Assembly: GCA_040752295.1 (NCBI GenBank)
Contig: JBFMFE010000092.1
Location: forward strand, 1-36,885
From: JBFMFE01 sp040752295
GTDB lineage: Bacteria > UBP15 > UBA6099 > JBFMBQ01
Reading direction: 5' to 3'
DNA: 36,885 nt
Made by a program: the position numbers and the translations under genes. Below, piece by piece: positions 24,674 to 33,500 of this stretch. Every line of letters starts with the position of its first letter. The stretch's first letter is position 1. The notes under the pieces are model-generated. The model ran no database searches and was not told the DNA's origin. It was given only the letters and a program-made list of their open reading frames with translations.

Positions 24674-25738
24674 TCAGGGAGGACCCCCGGCGTGGCGGAC
24701 GTTGTTTTTGCCGGCGCGTTTGGCGGCGCAGACGGCGTCCTCGGCGCAGGAGATGAGGCGTGAAATGAGGAGGGAATCGTCGGGGAAGACCGCGAGACCG
24801 CCGCTGGCGGTGACGCGGGCGGGCGCGCTTTCGCCTTCGGCGGCGATTTCGAGGTTCTGGATCATCGTTCTGATCTTTTCGGCGACGGTTATGGCGCCGC
24901 GAAGGGATGTTTCCGGGAGGATGGCGGCGAAGGTTCCGCCGGAGTAGCGCGCGACGGTGTCGGTGCTCCTGACGCTTCTGCGGATCAGCGCGGCGGTTTC
25001 CCTGAGGGCGAGGTCGCCGGCTTCCCTGCCGTGCGCGGCGTTGAATTCCCTGAAATCGTCCATGTCAATCATGAGGAGCGTGAACGGGTGGTCGTAGCGG
25101 CGGGACCTGTCGAGTTCGGTGGAGAGCAGGGACATGAAGTGGCGGTAGTTGTACACTCGCGTGAGGGGATCGGTGATCTGAAGGAGCCTGTTGAGTTCGG
25201 TGAGCAGTTCCCTGTGGGCGAGCGGCGCGAGGAGCGCCCCGATGGCGTCGAGTAACCGCGCGTCGTGAGGCGGTCGGGCTGCGGGCTGCGTGAATGCGAA
25301 GACCGCGGGCACGCCGCCGCCGAAGGCGAGCGGGAGGCAGACCCTTCGCGAGAGCGGAGCGTACGGCGCCGCGCACTCGCCCCGTACGTCCGGCATGACG
25401 TTATCGTCGGTGAGGGCTTTGACGGCGTGCGCGGGGCAGCCCTCGCAGGTCTTGCCGGCGGCGATCAGCATCTGTTCGGGGAAGACACCGTTTTCGAGGA
25501 GGAGCGGGTCGAGGGCGTCGGAGACGAGGAGGAGCGTGGGGTTGTGCACGTCGTGGCGCGCGCTGAGGCGGCGCGCGGCGGTGTCGTCGAACGGGCGCGG
25601 CGCGAGCCTGAATTTTTCGCGCGCGAGATCGAAAAAATCGAGGATTTCCGGCGAGTGACCCGCGGTTGTTTCCGTTGAGGACGCCGGCGGGCGGCGCCGC
25701 TCCGGTTTGCGGAAAAACCCCGAAAAGAAGCCCTTCAT
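24674..25738 (-). CDS. GAF-like plus degenerate GGDEF domain protein
   Basis: 354 residues. An N-terminal region (about 65-175) with a Cys pair CEGC at 98-101 and CLPLAFGGGVPAVFAFT looks GAF-like. It is followed by a GGDEF domain: ITDPLTRVYNYRHFMSLLSTE, LLMIDMDDFREFNAAHG, and VARYSGGTFAAILPET. At the signature, SGGTF (266-270) replaces GGDEF, losing the catalytic Asp/Glu pair, and NDxxGH reads NAAHGR. Diguanylate cyclase activity is therefore unlikely; a nucleotide-binding or signalling scaffold role is inferred. The start at 25738 has GGGAAGGAA immediately upstream. The frame is open further, but the ribosome site decides. The gene lies between thiL and the mannosidase on the same strand. 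Confidence 0.82.
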   Translation of the reverse strand: MKGFFSGFFRKPERRRPPASSTETTAGHSPEILDFFDLAREKFRLAPRPFDDTAARRLSARHDVHNPTLLLVSDALDPLLLENGVFPEQMLIAAGKTCEGCPAHAVKALTDDNVMPDVRGECAAPYAPLSRRVCLPLAFGGGVPAVFAFTQPAARPPHDARLLDAIGALLAPLAHRELLTELNRLLQITDPLTRVYNYRHFMSLLSTELDRSRRYDHPFTLLMIDMDDFREFNAAHGREAGDLALRETAALIRRSVRSTDTVARYSGGTFAAILPETSLRGAITVAEKIRTMIQNLEIAAEGESAPARVTASGGLAVFPDDSLLISRLISCAEDAVCAAKRAGKNNVRHAGGPP

Positions 25739-25849
25739 CGTTCCTTCCCGCTTCATTTGATGCATCGCGCCCGTCATCGCGCGCCCCGATGAGCGCCCAC
25801 GACGATAAGGTAACACAAAAGCCGCTGAAATACAAAATCTGGAGCGAAT

Positions 25850-26872
25850 TCAGCCGCCCTGCCGTCGGAAGTGCTCGAACGCGGGACGGGGAAGGCGACG
25901 CCGCTTCCCGGTGCGGTCAACCAGCGTGCCGCCGTCTTCCGGGCGGAGGATTTCGCCTATGAGCGTGACCGTTGTATCCGCGGCGCGCGTTATCGCCCGC
26001 GCGACACGGCGCCATTCGCTGTGCGCGGCGCAGATGAGAAGCTCGTAGTCCTCGCCGCCGGTGAGGGCGAGGCGGGAGGGCGGGACACCCGTTTTTCCGG
26101 CGAATTTCAGGAGGTGGGGAGAGAGGGGAAGGAGGTTTTCGTGGATTCTGAAGCCGACGCGCGAGGCGCGCGCCAGGCGGGGAAGGTCGGCGGCGATTCC
26201 GTCGCTTATGTCCATCATCGCCGAGACCGCGCGCGTCCGCGCGGCGGCGATGCCCTCGCGGATTCTGGGAACCGGCTTGAGGTGGCAGGCGACGAGCCGC
26301 GCGCCGGCGCGTCCGCCGGGGTTTTCCACTCTGCCTTCAAGTATCGCAAGCCCGGCGGCGGAATCGCCCAGCGTTCCGGTAACGAGTACCGCGTCGCCGG
26401 GACGCGCCCCCGTGCGCGTGACGAACGTCCCGCCCGTGGTTTTTCCCGCGACCGCGACGGCGACGACGATGTCCCGTGACCTCACAACGTCGCCCCCCAC
26501 GACGCTGACGTCGAACTTCCCGGCGAGCGTTTTCATGCCCCGGAAGAACCCGCGGATGAAATCGCCGCCGGTGTTTTTTTTCAGACCGAGCGAGACGACG
26601 GCGGCGACCGGGACGCCCCCCATCGCGGCGACGTCGCTGAGGTTCACCGCGAGGGATTTCCATCCGAGCTGGAAGGGCGATATGAGGCCGGCCCGGAAGT
26701 GCACGTCTTCAACGAGCATGTCGGTCGTTATGAGGAGAAGGCTCCCGCGCGGCGGCGCCGCGATCACCGCCGCGTCGTCGCCGATGCCGAGGACGACCTC
26801 CGGCGGCGCAACGCCGATCGTCCGCCTGATTACTTCTATCAGCCTGTCCTCGCGTGAAATCTCTTTTTTCAT
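25850..26872 (-). CDS. thiL: Thiamine-monophosphate kinase
   Basis: 340 residues of the ThiL/PurM-like fold: VVLGIGDDAAVI near the N-terminus (magnesium/ATP site), ITTDMLVEDVHF, WKSLAVNLSDVAAMGG, AMMDISDGIAADLPRLA and LTGGEDYELL. The enzyme phosphorylates thiamine monophosphate to the active cofactor. Length is normal and all motifs are present. No other thiamine genes are close. The gene is 111 nt upstream of the GGDEF-like gene, so co-transcription is possible. Confidence 0.96.
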   Translation of the reverse strand: MKKEISREDRLIEVIRRTIGVAPPEVVLGIGDDAAVIAAPPRGSLLLITTDMLVEDVHFRAGLISPFQLGWKSLAVNLSDVAAMGGVPVAAVVSLGLKKNTGGDFIRGFFRGMKTLAGKFDVSVVGGDVVRSRDIVVAVAVAGKTTGGTFVTRTGARPGDAVLVTGTLGDSAAGLAILEGRVENPGGRAGARLVACHLKPVPRIREGIAAARTRAVSAMMDISDGIAADLPRLARASRVGFRIHENLLPLSPHLLKFAGKTGVPPSRLALTGGEDYELLICAAHSEWRRVARAITRAADTTVTLIGEILRPEDGGTLVDRTGKRRRLPRPAFEHFRRQGG

Positions 26873-26975
26873 TGTCCGCTGGCTGTTTTCATAAAGAGAT
26901 TCCGGCGCAAAAAGTCCGCTCTTGCAAAAATCCAGTCGAAAAAACGGATTTACTATGCATCATGCGCTGATTACG

Positions 26976-27173
26976 GCACTTCAAAAGTACACCATCGTGC
27001 TTTCAGAGGCGAAGCCTCCCTGAAGTGCGACCTGTCTGCGCCTGTCTGTGCCGGCGGCACGGCAGACAGGTGCATCGCACAGGCAGGCAATTCATTGTCG
27101 CTTTCGCAGCCGGGAATTAATTCCCGGCAAAGGCAAAGCGGCGATACATCGCCGCCTGCCTGGCATCAGGCAG
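26976..27173. repeat. Cluster of nested hairpins and CCTGTCTG elements
   Basis: Perfect inverted repeats follow one another: GCACTTCA/TGAAGTGC (26976-26983, 27021-27028) enclosing GAGGC-GAA-GCCTC (27006-27018); CCTGTCTG/CAGACAGG (27041-27048, 27063-27070); the 20-bp palindrome GCCGGGAATTAATTCCCGGC (27109-27128); and GCGGCGAT-AC-ATCGCCGC (27138-27155). The surrounding 26873-27236 has no supported gene. Confidence 0.7.
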
Positions 27174-27236
27174 ACATTGACAGGGCGCTCAATCTTATCC
27201 CATAATCGGTACAACAATCGGAGACGAGCCCCTTTT

Positions 27237-27677
27237 TCATGTTTTAACTATCAACTCGAATCTATTTAGAAATCGGGTAGCATCCTCACGCCGTCCTCCA
27301 AGAAGTCTTATCTCAAACCTACCGTATCTCTCCAAAATGTGGATTTTGAAATTTCCTTTTCTTTCCATGCTCATATTTTTAAGCAAATCTGATAAATAAC
27401 CGCCCGGAATTACCAAAGTCTGTTGACGTTTTTCGCATATCAATAAAACATATAAGCTTTCCACAGGATACGACTCAAACTTCCGCTTCGGTATTCCAAA
27501 CCAATAAATCTTTTCTGACGTTTGTTCATGGGGAGTTGAATATTTAAAGAAAATAATATTCCCATTCTGTGAACGGTAAGTTTTATCGCCGAGTTTCGTT
27601 AAAACGCAACCCATACCCTCAATTTCACCTACAATCATCTTTTCAATTGCAATTTCTTCATCTTTTGCACGGCTCAT
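27237..27677 (-). CDS. Hypothetical protein, AT-rich orphan
   Basis: 146 residues, start MSRAKDEEIAIEKMIV. The ATG at 27677 is preceded by GGAGGG; an in-frame ATG 18 nt upstream lacks a ribosome site. The middle reads GNIIFFKYSTPHEQTSEKIYWFGI and LYVLLICEKRQQTLVIPGGYLSDLL, a pattern (YWFG, then a hydrophobic strand and IP-x-x-L) that I associate loosely with proteins from restriction-related loci, but I cannot name a family. Base composition is AT-rich compared with thiL and pyrG on either side, suggesting acquisition. Codon structure and ribosome site make it a real gene. Function unknown. Confidence 0.65.
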   Translation of the reverse strand: MSRAKDEEIAIEKMIVGEIEGMGCVLTKLGDKTYRSQNGNIIFFKYSTPHEQTSEKIYWFGIPKRKFESYPVESLYVLLICEKRQQTLVIPGGYLSDLLKNMSMERKGNFKIHILERYGRFEIRLLGGRREDATRFLNRFELIVKT

Positions 27678-27825
27678 GTATTTCCCTCCAATCAATTCTG
27701 CAATTTACGCCGCAGACTTGTAAAACAACAATCTCCCGCTCCCTCTCTATTCCGGCTTAACGACTGTTTCCGTTGACATTTCCTCATCGGTCGTTAGAGA
27801 TACAGTACGATCATAGGCGCATACC

Positions 27826-29439
27826 CTAAATTCCCTTCTCCTTCGAGTGTTCGACGGCGGATTTGACGAAGCTCGCGAAGAGGGGATGCGGGCGGGTCGG
27901 CCTCGATTTGAACTCGGGGTGGAACTGCGTGGCGAGGAAGTACCGGTTTGCGGGCAGTTCGATTATCTCCACCAGTTCCCCGTTCGGCGAAAGGCCCGTG
28001 AACGCAAGTCCGTGTTTTTCGAGTCTCTCGCGGTATTTGTTGTTGACCTCGTAGCGGTGGCGGTGGCGTTCGTCAACCGTCCTCGCGTTGTAGCTTGCGC
28101 CCGCGATGGATTTTTCATTGAGCGAGCATGGGAACGCCCCGAGCCGCATGGTGCCGCCCATGTCAGTTACGGACCGCTGTTCGACCATCAGGTCAATGAC
28201 CGGATGCGGTGAGTCGGGGTCAAGCTCCGAGCTGTTCGCGCCCGAGAGCGAGCAGGCGTTGCGCGCGAACTCGATGACGGCGCTCTGAAGCCCCATGCAG
28301 ATGCCGAGGAACGGCACGTCGTTCTCTCTCGCGAACCGGATTGCCTTGATCTTCCCCTCGATGCCGCGGTAGCCGAATCCGCCGGGGACGAGTATGCCGT
28401 TGAGTTTTTCGAGCTGTTTGGGCGGGCAGCCCCGCTCCAGCGTCGTTGAATCCACGAGTTTTGTGACGACCTGGGCGCGGCTGGCGATGCCGCCGTGTTT
28501 GAGGGCTTCGCGTATGCTTATGTAGGCGTCCCTGAGCTGGACGTATTTGCCGACGACGCCGATGGTGACTTTGCCCTCGGGGTTGCGGATGGTCTTGACC
28601 ATCTCCTTCCACTCCGTCATGTCGTGTTCGTCCGTCGTGATGCCCAGTCGCCTTATGATGAGGTCGGCAAGCCCCTCGTCGTCGAAGATGAGCGGGAGTT
28701 CATAGACTTCGTCGGTGTCAACGGCGTCAATGACGCATTCTTTGGGTACGTCGCAGAAGAGAGAGACCTTGGCTTTGAGGTCGTCCTTCATCGGTCTTCT
28801 CGACCGGCAGATGATCATGTCGGGCTGTATGCCGATGCCGCGGAGTTCCTTGACGGTGTGCTGTGTGAGCTTGGTCTTGAGTTCGCCGCCGGAGTGCAGG
28901 AACGGCACGAGCGTGAGGTGGACGAACATGGAATTTTCGGCGCCGACGTTGTTTCTGAACTGGCGGATGGCTTCGAGGAAGGGCATGCTTTCGATGTCGC
29001 CGACGGTGCCGCCGATTTCGACGATGACGACCTCCGCGCGGCTCTTGCGCGCGTTCTGGCGTATGCAGCTCTTGATTTCGTTCGTTATGTGCGGGATGAC
29101 CTGTACGGTGCCGCCGAGGTACTTGCCCTCCCGTTCGCTGCGTATGACGCTCTCATAGACCTTTCCGGTCGTAACGTTGCTGTTCCGCGTGAGGTTCTGG
29201 TCTATGAACCTTTCGTAGTGCCCCAGGTCGAGGTCGGTCTCGGCTCCGTCCTCGGTTACGAAGACCTCGCCGTGCTGGTAGGGGTTCATCGTGCCGGCGT
29301 CCACGTTGATGTAGGGGTCTATCTTCTGAATCGTTACTCTGAGTCCCCTGCCCTTGAGCAGGCGTCCGATTGTGGCGGACGTGATGCCTTTGCCGAGCGA
29401 CGAGACGTTCCCCCCTGTGACGAAGATGTATTTTGTCAT
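27826..29439 (-). CDS. pyrG: CTP synthase
   Basis: 537 residues. The amidoligase domain (1 to about 265) starts MTKYIFVTGGNVSSLGKGIT and includes IQKIDPYINVDAGTMNPYQHGEVFVT. The glutaminase domain has the oxyanion segment PGGFGYRGIEGK, nucleophile C381 (LGICMGLQ), and the His-Glu of ATQFHPEFKSRP near the end. The enzyme makes CTP from UTP, ATP and glutamine. Two conserved positions differ from the usual text: N11 in GGNVSS (often GGVVSS) and KTKLTQH (often KTKPTQH). GGAGGG lies about 11 nt before the start. It is 94 nt downstream of the HAD gene. Confidence 0.97.
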   Translation of the reverse strand: MTKYIFVTGGNVSSLGKGITSATIGRLLKGRGLRVTIQKIDPYINVDAGTMNPYQHGEVFVTEDGAETDLDLGHYERFIDQNLTRNSNVTTGKVYESVIRSEREGKYLGGTVQVIPHITNEIKSCIRQNARKSRAEVVIVEIGGTVGDIESMPFLEAIRQFRNNVGAENSMFVHLTLVPFLHSGGELKTKLTQHTVKELRGIGIQPDMIICRSRRPMKDDLKAKVSLFCDVPKECVIDAVDTDEVYELPLIFDDEGLADLIIRRLGITTDEHDMTEWKEMVKTIRNPEGKVTIGVVGKYVQLRDAYISIREALKHGGIASRAQVVTKLVDSTTLERGCPPKQLEKLNGILVPGGFGYRGIEGKIKAIRFARENDVPFLGICMGLQSAVIEFARNACSLSGANSSELDPDSPHPVIDLMVEQRSVTDMGGTMRLGAFPCSLNEKSIAGASYNARTVDERHRHRYEVNNKYRERLEKHGLAFTGLSPNGELVEIIELPANRYFLATQFHPEFKSRPTRPHPLFASFVKSAVEHSKEKGI

Positions 29440-29533
29440 CGCGAATAACCCTCCGGGCGTGATTTTGCCCCTTTCCCCTTCCCATGTGTCTTCCCGTGAA
29501 AACGGGCGCCGCGCGCTGACGGTCTCATGTGCT

Positions 29534-30346
29534 TTATTTGTTGTTCAGACCGAGTATTTCGACGACGCCCCTTATGTCCTCGACGACGTGGTGGGGGGTG
29601 TTCTCAGGCGTGAGTTTCGCGAGGTCGTCCCGTGACGCGACGCCGGTGAGCACGAGGCAGGTTTCGATGCCCGCGCGCCTTCCCGCGGCGACGTCGGTGG
29701 AAGGTCTGTCGCCGACCAGCAGGATTTCGTCCGGCGAGGCGTCCGCGGTTTCGAGGAGGAGTTCGAGCGTGAGAGGCTCGGGCTTGCCGATGACGATTGG
29801 GCTGGTTTCGGAGGCGGTTTCGATGGCGGCGACGATTGCCCCGCCCCCCGGGATGACGGCGCCGTCGCGCTCGGGGAAATTGGGGTCGCGGTTGGTGGCG
29901 ATGAAGGCGGCGCCGTTGAAGATGGCGGTGGCGGCGCGGGCGAGTTTCGCGTACGTGAATTCCCTGTCCAGCCCGGCGATGACGAATCGGGCGCTCCGGA
30001 ACTCGTTCTCGGCAAGAACCCTGCACACGGGCGCCAGTTCGTCGCGAAGCCCCTGTTCGCCGATCACGTACACCGGCGCGCCGGGCGCGTGTTTTTTCAC
30101 GTACCATGCGGCGGCTGAAGCGGACGAGACGATTTCGCCCGCGGAGGCCGCGATGCCCATCGAGGCGAGGCGCCCGCGGTAGTGTTCGCGCGTCCGCGTG
30201 GAGTTGTTCGTGAGAAAGCGCAGCAAAAAGCGGCGCTCTCTGAGGACCCCGAGCGTTTCGGGAACGCCGGGGAGTACTTCCCCGCCCCGGTAGAGCACGC
30301 CGTCCATGTCGAACACAACCACCCGTTTTCCGCTCACGCGCGCCAT
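29534..30346 (-). CDS. HAD-superfamily phosphatase (NagD-like)
   Basis: 270 residues. Motif I VFDMDGVLYRG with D13 and D15, LTNNSTRTREHY (motif II and the NagD-type Asn/Ser loop), GKPEPLTLELLLETA (Lys of motif III) and LLVGDRPSTDVAAGRRAG (motif IV) define the NagD/phosphoglycolate-phosphatase-like HADs with a C2 cap. Members dephosphorylate sugar or nucleotide phosphates, and the substrate here is unknown. It lies directly upstream of pyrG on the same strand. Confidence 0.92.
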   Translation of the reverse strand: MARVSGKRVVVFDMDGVLYRGGEVLPGVPETLGVLRERRFLLRFLTNNSTRTREHYRGRLASMGIAASAGEIVSSASAAAWYVKKHAPGAPVYVIGEQGLRDELAPVCRVLAENEFRSARFVIAGLDREFTYAKLARAATAIFNGAAFIATNRDPNFPERDGAVIPGGGAIVAAIETASETSPIVIGKPEPLTLELLLETADASPDEILLVGDRPSTDVAAGRRAGIETCLVLTGVASRDDLAKLTPENTPHHVVEDIRGVVEILGLNNK

Positions 30347-30396
30347 CCCGCCTGAAAACGTCCAGGAGAGGTCAACTCGGGTATCTATAAAGCGAG

Positions 30397-30420
30397 AAGG
30401 GCGGGAGATGCCCCGCCCTT
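30397..30420 (-). terminator. Strong hairpin between the cohesin-protein gene and the HAD gene
   Basis: AAGGGCGGG (30397-30405) and CCCGCCCTT (30412-30420) are perfect 9-bp arms around a 6-nt loop. It lies downstream of the large cohesin/beta-barrel gene and 51 nt upstream of the HAD start. It lacks a clear T-run, so terminator function is inferred. Confidence 0.45.
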
Positions 30421-30505
30421 ACGTTTCAATCTCAAGCGCCTTTTCGAGCAAAGAGCGCACCGCGTGTGACCTCAGGAACCCGTTTAAGACAGTATGTTAC
30501 AGGAA

Positions 30506-30530
30506 CCGCGGGGTTTTTCAAGCCCCGCGG
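30506..30530 (-). terminator. GC-rich hairpin just after the cohesin-protein gene
   Basis: CCGCGGGG (30506-30513) and CCCCGCGG (30523-30530) pair perfectly around a 9-nt loop, 35 nt past the stop at 30565. On the minus strand no T-run follows, so it may be a transcript-end stabiliser or a factor-dependent terminator. Confidence 0.45.
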
Positions 30531-30564
30531 GGAAATATTTATTTGCCTGCCCCGTGCCTGCGGA

Positions 30565-33500
30565 TCACCTCGCCCCCGCGCCTTTGAAGCTGGTCTTCAG
30601 TTCCGCCGAGAACCGCACGGACCGCTGGGACGACGCGGAGGTCGCCGAGACGTTCGAGACCCGCCCCCTGTAATATTGAACGTCGAGAGCGGTGTCGTCG
30701 CTGATCCTGTAGCCGAGCCGCAGGTCGTAAGTTTTGTAGATCGAGCCAGCCGCGCCGTACGCGCCCCTGTGGGTGTAGCTTCCCGACAGCGTGAGCCTGT
30801 CGCCGGGGGTGTGTGTGAACGAAGCGACCCAGTTGCGCGACACCGATCCCGGCGACTTTGAGTAATCGAGCGACAGGTTGTAAGTGGTTTCTTTCGATGC
30901 GACGTAGGTCATTTTCGGGATGATGCCCGTCTTTCTGGTCCCGGTCGGCGTCGCGGTCGTCATGCCCCCTGTCGTGGTCGTGGTGGTTCCCTTCGTGGTG
31001 GTCTGGTTCAGGCTGAGGGATAGCGTGATTTTTCCCTCCGTTCTTCCGTAGGCGGAGGTCCACCCGAAGGTTTTTTGAGACGTGTGCGAGTTCGCCGAGA
31101 AGTAGGACGTCCGCTGGTACGTGGGATTGAGGTTTATCTTTCTGGTCAGTTTGAAGGCGAAGTTGAGGTTCTGGTTGTCGTTTCTCGTGCCCGCCGTCGC
31201 GTCTCCCCGGGCGGGCGAGTCGTTCCTCGTGAAGGTGTATCTCATGTTCGAGACGCGCCAGAAGGGGGAGATGTCGAGGTTGTAGTCAATCGTGTCGTTC
31301 ACGGCGCCGATGGCGCCGGTGGCGAGGACGGCTGAAGACTTGGAGCGGGTCTTGTTGACGCCGGCTTTTGCGATGCGGAGGACCGGGAAGGTGAGGTTGT
31401 ACTTCAGCTCGGTGGACCTGCGGCTGCCCGGGGACGTCCTTGTGGTGGAGTTGCCGTATCCGGCGGTGAAGTTCTCCCTGGGTCTGTATGTGAAACCGAA
31501 GGCTTCGGTGTCCGCCATCGTGGACGCCGAGGGATAGAGCAGGTTTTGGAGGCGTGTCGAGTTCCTGGTCAGTGTGGCGTCCAGGACGCCGTTTTTGATG
31601 ATCGAGTATATGACGTTGAAGCCGTTTTCCCTCGTTCTGGTGTCGGTCTGCTGGTTTGTCGCCACGTCGGTGACGCCGCGGCTGGCGCCGCGTTTCAAGC
31701 TGAAGGTGAGGGAAGACAGCCTGCCGGAGTTGTAATTCAGCGTGAGGGCGTCCGAGGGGTTTTTCATTGACGACTTGAGCACGCCCGCCGCGTCCACCGT
31801 GTCCACCTGCGGGTCCCTGCGGGAGAGATCGAGCCTGAAGTTTTTGATGGCGAGATTCAAGGTTCCCTCGGTGAGCGACGTCTCGGCGAGGGCGCGCGCC
31901 ATCATGTTCTTGTCGTAGAAGGGGTGTTTTTTGAAGCGCCGGAGCGTGAAATTGAGTTTTTTCGAGTCGTACTTCGCCGAGAAATCCCTCGCGGTTCCCT
32001 CGACGAGCCTCGAGACGGTCAGTTCGTACACGTAATCCACGATCAGTATGTCGCCCCTGTCCGGGAAGGTCGAGTACTCGGCGCCGGCGGTGTTGCGTCC
32101 CGACATTATGACGTATCCCTCGTCTATGTGGTAGACGCTCGTGAAGGTTTCCGGCACGTCGAACTCGTCCAGGCAGGTTCCGGTGACGGTGTCGCGCCTG
32201 CAGCGCTGGATTTCCACCAGCACCTGTCCGAAGACCCTGTCGCGGGAGAGCCTGCACTTGAGCGTGCCGTAGGTGCCGGTGACGTATTCGTAGGAGCAGA
32301 CGTTTCCCGAGGACGGCTGGAGGTAGCTCGTCGAGGCGTCAACCTCGATCCTGTCTTCGATGGTGTGGAGGCTGGAGGAGAGGTCGGAGTTGGTCCTTCC
32401 GAATTCGGCGTCGAAGGTCCATTTCCTGCCCGCCTTGTACTGCGCGTCGAATCCGAGCGCCTGTTTTTCGAACTCCGAGCTGGATGGAAGAAAGGCGGGT
32501 ATCGTGTGGTATTTCATCTTCACGTGCACGGGTTTGCCCGGGTCGGTGAAGACGTTCTGGGGGATCATCGGTTCGGTGAATTCGACGTAGAAGCTGCCGC
32601 CCGCGGGGACGAGTTTGTAGGAGTAGCCCGTGAGGACGCCGACGCCGAAGTCGCCGGGGCACACGTCGGGGTCGTCGGCGGGGACGCGGCTGGAGGGGTC
32701 GTTGAAGCACAGCATGTAGTCGTCGTTGTTCACGTACGGGTCTTCGTCGTCGGACACGAAGAGGGTCTCGCTTCCCGGGACGATCTGTGTGGGCCAGGGC
32801 TGCCTGCTCGTGTCTTTTTCGTTCGTCACGGTGTACGTTCTGTAGCCTATGGGGTTGACGTAGGAGGGGTTGTAGTAATCGTACGTAATGGTGAAGGACT
32901 CATAGTGGTGCTGGAAGTCCGAGGTTCGGAGGTAGACTTTGCCCTGGAACCTGCCGCGGTGTCCGAGAAGAATCCTCGTGCCCAGGTAATCCTTTTCCCT
33001 CACGGGTGTTGCGTTGGGCGCGGTGATGAGTATCGAGCCTTCGATGATGAAGGGATGGTCGAGCTGGACCTCCTTGCACGTCCTGGGGGCGCAGATGCTC
33101 GCGTCCTCCACGTCGGGGAGCTTGAAGAGGTTGAACGTCTGCGCGGCGCTGAGGATCATGGAGACGCCCTCCTGCGCGGAGGTGGTGGTGTAGAAGGTGG
33201 CGCCTGCCTTGAAACTCCTGTTTTCCGGGACGTATTCGAGTCTACCGCCGGTGATGTTGCCCATCGAGAAGTTGAGCGCGGACTGTTCGTAGCGGAAGGT
33301 TACCGACTGGTTTTTCAGCAGCGGCTCTTTTGTGAAGCGCAGTTCGCCGCGACTGGTGTCGAACTCGTAGTCGCCGGGCGCCATGCAGGCGCCGTCCTTC
33401 TCGACGCAGACCGAAGCCGGAATGATGACGGGCGAGCCTTCCCCGGTTATGGAGTACGGTCCCTTGGTGCCGTTGCCGTTGATAATCCGCTGTCCGGGCG

